Source: Bacillota bacterium (GTDB lineage Bacteria > Bacillota > Clostridia > Acetivibrionales > DSM-1351). Taken from it: DNA of 10,562 nucleotides. The position numbers were made by a program, and so were the translations under genes. Below the pieces are notes generated by a model, which saw only the letters and a program-made list of their open reading frames with translations, was not told the origin of the DNA and did not search any database. Of this stretch, positions 7,164 to 10,562 are shown piece after piece. The DNA lies in the NCBI GenBank assembly GCA_023391425.1, contig JAEWAX010000118.1:1-10562 (forward strand). Reading direction: 5' to 3'. Numbering within the stretch: the first letter of the stretch is position 1; each line of letters opens with the position of its first letter.

Positions 7164-7170
7164 AAGGAGG
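7164..7170 (+). promoter_or_regulatory. Ribosome binding site that fixes the bactofilin TTG start
   Basis: AAGGAGG is a near-perfect complement to the 16S rRNA tail and is placed 8 nt before TTG 7179. Because it overlaps codons that would follow the upstream TTG at 7161, it decides between the two possible starts. Confidence 0.85.
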
Positions 7171-7178
7171 ATTTTAAA

Positions 7179-7613
7179 TTGTTTAATAACAAACAGGCGG
7201 ATTTTGAGAAAACAACATTTGACACCTTAGTAGGTGCAAATACAGAATTAAAAGGTGACCTTACTTCTAAGGGCATTATAAGAATTGATGGTAAAGTAAC
7301 TGGAAATATTAATGTTCAAGGTGACCTTTTTGTCGGTGAAGCCGCTTACATAAAAGGTGATGTTACTGCATCTAATATTCATGTTGCAGGTAGTGTTGAG
7401 GGAAACGTATTTTCCTCAGGCCTACTCAAACTATTATCTACATCTAAGTTAATTGGTGATATTCAAGTAAAATCCTTTGTATGCGATGAGGGTAGTGTAT
7501 TTGATGGTACATGTAAAATGGTTGAATCACAGACAGCAAAGTCGCTGCTAATGGGTAAGAAGAAAGACTACAAGAAAAGCGAGGCTATCGGTGAGGACCA
7601 AACACAAATATAA
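7179..7613 (+). CDS. Bactofilin (polymer-forming cytoskeletal protein), TTG start
   Basis: A 144-residue bactofilin (PF04519). The start is TTG 7179: AAGGAGG (7164-7170) is 8 nt upstream. An in-frame TTG at 7161 would place that ribosome binding site inside the coding region, so it is rejected. The core at about residues 15-108 is the right-handed beta-helix repeat: ANTELKGDLTSKGIIRIDG, then GKVTGNINVQGDLFVG, KGDVTASNIHVAGSVEGNV and LIGDIQVKSF, with the periodic hydrophobic/Gly pattern of the family. A short N-terminal arm (FNNKQADFEKTTFDTLV) and a charged, lysine-rich tail (KKKDYKKSEAIGEDQTQI) flank it. Bactofilins self-assemble without nucleotide into filaments, often at the membrane, and recruit wall enzymes. 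The neighbours, an M23 hydrolase upstream and a PBP1A downstream, fit that role. It is probably co-transcribed with the M23 gene, though a hairpin region lies between them. Confidence 0.95.
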   Translation: MFNNKQADFEKTTFDTLVGANTELKGDLTSKGIIRIDGKVTGNINVQGDLFVGEAAYIKGDVTASNIHVAGSVEGNVFSSGLLKLLSTSKLIGDIQVKSFVCDEGSVFDGTCKMVESQTAKSLLMGKKKDYKKSEAIGEDQTQI

Positions 7614-7659
7614 TTTAGAACTTAATATAATACTATTTCGCATTTAAATATAGAAAAGC

Positions 7660-7802
7660 CATATTTTAAATCACCGATTACGCGGTGCGCTACATAAGCA
7701 GCGGCTCATAGTATTGAACAACATTTGCGGACTTCGCCCTAACGCCGCAGACGCGGCTATTTAAAATGTGATTCCACATTTTAAATACAAATTAGTATAA
7801 TT
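7660..7802 (+). repeat. Structured, GC-rich dispersed repeat (copy 2, full-length)
   Basis: About 143 bases, starting 47 bases after bactofilin, visibly richer in GC at 7675-7757 than anything around. CATATTTTAAAT (7660-7671) is the inverse of ATTTAAAATGTG (7759-7770) at 11 of 12 positions; the latter also pairs perfectly with CACATTTTAAAT (7775-7786) across ATTC. Internal stems: CACCG/CGGTG (7672-7686), TGCGG/CCGCA (7726-7730 with 7745-7749) and GCCGC-AGAC-GCGGC (7744-7757). The right end CAAATTAGTATAATT recurs in copy 1 at 3161-3175. No reading frame in it looks coding. It may be a dispersed palindromic element or a structured RNA. With the terminator and promoter that follow, it accounts for most of the 436-base gap 7614-8049. 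Confidence 0.65.
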
Positions 7803-7811
7803 AGTTGATAT

Positions 7812-7847
7812 AAAAAACCATTTCATGCTTTCGTGAAATGGTTTTTT
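7812..7847. terminator. Strong bidirectional intrinsic terminator
   Basis: AAAAAACCATTTCA (7812-7825) pairs perfectly with TGAAATGGTTTTTT (7834-7847) around an 8-nt loop. The six T at the end and six A at the beginning give a T tract on either strand. It ends the M23-bactofilin transcript about 230 bases past the bactofilin stop and isolates the PBP1A gene, which has its own promoter. Confidence 0.9.
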
Positions 7848-7916
7848 CGTTAAAAACAACAATATAACTTCTCATGGCCATTCCTGTAAAATTACTGTAA
7901 AGTAAATATTATGTAC

Positions 7917-7950
7917 TTGTACACTTTTTGTGGTATAATGTTGTGTACAA
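7917..7950 (+). promoter_or_regulatory. PBP1A promoter with extended -10 inside an operator-like dyad
   Basis: TGGTATAAT (7931-7939) is an exact extended -10 (TGnTATAAT); no good -35 is found at 16-18 bp, as is usual with extended -10 promoters. The box is framed by an exact 8-bp inverted repeat, TTGTACAC (7917-7924) and GTGTACAA (7943-7950), with centres 26 bp apart. A second, overlapping dyad TGTAC-TT-GTACA covers 7912-7923. A dimeric or tetrameric repressor bound here would cover the promoter and start site (about 7946). The regulator is not encoded in this window. Confidence 0.65.
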
Positions 7951-7992
7951 ATGCATTAAATAACCTACTTTATTCTCATTTTATTGATGAAG

Positions 7993-8034
7993 AAAGTGGT
8001 TACTACTTTAAATATTTTGACCGTAAATTACGGT
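7993..8034 (+). promoter_or_regulatory. Two leader hairpins before the PBP1A ribosome binding site
   Basis: The likely 100-nt leader holds AAAGTGGTTACTACTTT (7993-8009), self-complementary at all but one G-T pair, and ACCGTAAATTACGGT (8020-8034), a 7-bp palindrome around one base. The second ends 4 nt before the GGAGGT (8039-8044), so its folding could affect ribosome access. Function not shown. Confidence 0.4.
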
Positions 8035-8049
8035 TCATGGAGGTTATAT

Positions 8050-10562
8050 ATGAATTCGAATAAGAATACTGCATCAAGCAGTAACGAGCAAAAGAAGAAG
8101 AAAAAGAAAAGTTCTTCTCCTTATGTACAGTTTGCTCTTGCTGTTGTGAAAACAGTAGTTGTTATCTTCATAGCCTTAGGGTGTGTCTTTGGAGGTGTAC
8201 TAGGTGGTACTGTTCTTGGATATGTAAAAAATGCTGATACTATAACGCCTGACCAACTTGATTTGACTACAAAGCTTACCTCTTTTATATACGATAAAGA
8301 TAACAATGAAATAGCCCAGATAAAGGGTAGTGAAAACAGAATTGTAGTTGAACATTCAGAAATACCTGATAATATGAGAAACGCATTTATTGCAATAGAA
8401 GACCAGCGTTTTGAACGTCATAATGGCGTAGATACCAAGCGTTTCGTAAAGGCCGCATTTAGCTATATAGTTAATTTTGGTGATGCTAGTTTTGGTGGTA
8501 GTACCATTACGCAACAACTAGTTAAAAACATTACAGGAAACCAAGATTCTACAATAAAGAGAAAAGTACAAGAAGCTTGGCAAGCAATGCAGCTGGAAAA
8601 AGATCTTTCAAAGGATCAAATACTTGATAACTATATGAATCGTATTACTACAGGCTCAGGTTGTTATGGTGTTCAAGCAGCAGCAAAAAAGTTTTTTAAT
8701 AAGGATGTAAAGGATCTTTCTCTGGCCGAATGTGCTAGTATCGCAGGTGTTACTAAATCTCCCGGAAGGTATGACCCTACCTTGGGTGAAAATAACAAAA
8801 AGAGAAACAAGGAACGCCAAGAAATCATTCTGAAAGCGATGCTAGATCAAAAGAAAATTACTCAAAATGAGTATGATGAAGCTATTGCAGAAAAACTGAA
8901 AATTAGTGAAAAAAGTACTGAGGAAACCATATCAAAGAATGTACAGAGCTATTTTGTTGACTATGCTTTAACTCAAGTACAAAAGGATTTGATGAAGCAG
9001 AATAATATTTCTGCTGAAGCTGCCAATTATATAATATATAACAGAGGTATACACATATATACAACCCAGGATACTAATATTCAAAAAATAATGAATGAAG
9101 AATTTACTGATATAAAGAATTTCCCAATTAACGCTAAAATTAGCAATCCTGATATGCAGGCACAGGCTGCTATGCTTGTTTTAGACCCTATAACTGGTCA
9201 GATTAGAGGAATGTATGGTGCATATGGAGAGAAGAAAGGTAGCTTTACTGAAAATAAAGCCACCTCAATAAAAAGGCAGCCTGGTTCAAGCTTTAAACCA
9301 ATTGCAGTTTACGCTCCAGCTATAGACTTAGGCTTAATAACACCTGCAACTGTTATAGATGATGTTCCCGTTTACATGAATAATCAAACTCCTGATAAAA
9401 TATATCCTAAAAATGCAGAATCAGGAGACTATAGAGGCCTTTCTACTATAAGAAAAGCTATTAGAAGTTCTATAAATGTAGTAGCTGCAAAAGTTTTTAG
9501 AGACTACTTGAAACCTGAAAAGTCCATTGAATATTTAAAAAAGGTAAACATCGACAGACCAAAGGAAGGGTACGTATCAATGGCTCTTGGTGGTCTAAAT
9601 GAAGGTGTAAATCCATTAATTATGGCAGCTGCATATGCACCTTTTGTTAATGATGGTGTTTATTCTGAGCCAATTGCTTATACAAAGGTAACTGATGCCA
9701 AAGGTAATATACTACTTGACAAAACCAAGACTCAAGAGAAAAATATCGCTTACAAAGAAACTACTGCCTTCCTAATGGCTAGTATGATGAAAGATGTTGT
9801 AACCAGTGGTACTGCTGCTAAAGATAGATTAGGAACTGTTAAAAACCAAGCAGGTAAAGTTATCCCAACAGCTGGAAAAACAGGTACTACGAATGATAAC
9901 TATGACAAGTGGTTCGTTGGATATTCTCCATACTATGTTGGTGCTACTTGGTACGGTTATAATACTCCTAAAGCTCTTAAAAGTAGTGAATATTATCAAG
10001 CTTTAAAAATATGGAGTAAGGTAATGAACAGAATACATGCAAAGCTAGAGGTTAAAGATTTTAAACAACCTGAGGGAATAGTTAAGAAATCCGTGTGTAT
10101 GTACTCTGGTAAAACCCCTGGACCATATTGTAGTCAAGATCCTCGAGGCAGTTCAATTATAACAGAGTATTTTGCTAAAGGCACTGAGCCAAGTAGCAGT
10201 GATATATGTGATGTTCATATAAAAGCCAAGGTTGATATAACAAGTAAGGATTTATATGGAAGGCCTTTGCTTGCAAATCCATATTGCCCTGCTTCAGTTG
10301 TACAAGAAAAAGTATTCATTCAGAGACCAGTTCCTTATCTTCCTAAAGACCCAAGTAATTTGACTTTAGCTAAACAAATTGGGGACTGGATGTATGAGCT
10401 ACCTCAAGGCGAATATTGTACTATTCATAGTGCAGGTACTATCGGGCCAACTGTGCCTTCGACAAACTCAGCTCCTGCGACAACATCAACATCTGGCACT
10501 CCAACGTTGCCATCGGCATCTGAAGATTTGTCACCATTACCAGATACAACTGATGATGTTTT
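8050..10562 (+). CDS. PBP1A-type bifunctional peptidoglycan synthase (3' end missing)
   Basis: A class A penicillin-binding protein that polymerises glycan strands and cross-links stem peptides; 837 codons are visible with no stop, so the end lies beyond the window. ATG 8050 has GGAGGT 5 nt upstream. Residues 1-23 are a lysine-rich cytoplasmic tail; TM about 36-58. The GT51 glycosyltransferase has EDQRFERHNGVD (117-128, catalytic E117), GGSTITQQLVKN (149-160) and RKVQE (171-175, E175). The transpeptidase has S413-S-F-K416, S474-I-N476 and K610-T-G-T, all intact. One oddity is NRITTGSGCYG at about 197-207, where I expect I-Y-F-G or similar. The C-terminal region carries five extracellular cysteines (683, 694, 720, 746, 790), a pattern I recall from clostridial PBP1A, then a Ser/Thr/Pro-rich tail from about 797. 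It has its own promoter but follows bactofilin and an M23 peptidase. Confidence 0.96.
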   Translation, partial: MNSNKNTASSSNEQKKKKKKSSSPYVQFALAVVKTVVVIFIALGCVFGGVLGGTVLGYVKNADTITPDQLDLTTKLTSFIYDKDNNEIAQIKGSENRIVVEHSEIPDNMRNAFIAIEDQRFERHNGVDTKRFVKAAFSYIVNFGDASFGGSTITQQLVKNITGNQDSTIKRKVQEAWQAMQLEKDLSKDQILDNYMNRITTGSGCYGVQAAAKKFFNKDVKDLSLAECASIAGVTKSPGRYDPTLGENNKKRNKERQEIILKAMLDQKKITQNEYDEAIAEKLKISEKSTEETISKNVQSYFVDYALTQVQKDLMKQNNISAEAANYIIYNRGIHIYTTQDTNIQKIMNEEFTDIKNFPINAKISNPDMQAQAAMLVLDPITGQIRGMYGAYGEKKGSFTENKATSIKRQPGSSFKPIAVYAPAIDLGLITPATVIDDVPVYMNNQTPDKIYPKNAESGDYRGLSTIRKAIRSSINVVAAKVFRDYLKPEKSIEYLKKVNIDRPKEGYVSMALGGLNEGVNPLIMAAAYAPFVNDGVYSEPIAYTKVTDAKGNILLDKTKTQEKNIAYKETTAFLMASMMKDVVTSGTAAKDRLGTVKNQAGKVIPTAGKTGTTNDNYDKWFVGYSPYYVGATWYGYNTPKALKSSEYYQALKIWSKVMNRIHAKLEVKDFKQPEGIVKKSVCMYSGKTPGPYCSQDPRGSSIITEYFAKGTEPSSSDICDVHIKAKVDITSKDLYGRPLLANPYCPASVVQEKVFIQRPVPYLPKDPSNLTLAKQIGDWMYELPQGEYCTIHSAGTIGPTVPSTNSAPATTSTSGTPTLPSASEDLSPLPDTTDDV

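Noticed and set aside
7161..7178. Upstream TTG start of bactofilin
   Set aside because: The AAGGAGG ribosome binding site would be inside the gene; TTG 7179 is at the right distance.
8121..8306. 61-codon - strand frame
   Set aside because: It is antisense to the PBP1A N-terminus, which has intact family motifs and a clear ribosome binding site.

Overview
The window is AT-rich DNA with Gram-positive signals: strong GGAGG-type ribosome binding sites, a TTG start, intrinsic terminators and sigma-A-like -10 boxes. The gene content is that of an anaerobic spore-forming Clostridia member: a stalk-domain beta-propeller secreted protein, a small rubrerythrin-like protein, a helical-sensor chemoreceptor, an M23/bactofilin pair and a clostridial-type PBP1A with a cysteine-bearing C-terminal region. 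I lean towards a Ruminiclostridium-like organism, but that is inference from gene style, not from any marker gene. The window is ordinary chromosome; I see no prophage, conjugative or CRISPR machinery.

Layout. Bases 1-2175 (+) hold the 3' part of a secreted beta-propeller protein whose N-terminus lies outside the window. A hairpin at 2236-2264 separates it from a convergent 72-residue ferritin-like gene (2347-2565, -). Divergent from that is a four-helix membrane protein of the PF04020/YvlD holin-like family (2755-3108, +). The next 302 bases contain no gene: they hold a truncated copy of a dispersed structured repeat (about 3117-3175), a 118-bp element with terminal inverted repeats (3248-3365), and inside that a good terminator for the leftward chemoreceptor gene (3411-5735, -). 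A 339-base divergent intergenic region follows.

The right half (6075-10562, +) is a cell-envelope block: a membrane-anchored coiled-coil M23 peptidase, a bactofilin with a TTG start, and a class A penicillin-binding protein (PBP1A) cut by the window end. Bactofilins scaffold cell-wall enzymes in other bacteria, and M23 peptidases and bifunctional PBPs are known client classes, so these three genes plausibly form a wall-shaping group. They are probably not one operon throughout: 436 bases with a second, GC-rich copy of the repeat, a 14-bp-stem terminator and a separate extended -10 promoter lie between bactofilin and PBP1A. That promoter is framed by an exact 8-bp inverted repeat that looks like an operator.

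The most unusual non-coding signals are the repeat shared by both halves of the window (7660-7802 and 3117-3175), with paired hairpins that stay foldable despite sequence change and a consensus TATAAT in both copies; the 118-bp MITE-like element carrying the chemoreceptor terminator; and the operator-like dyad upstream of PBP1A. I found no gene system that I would call clearly new.
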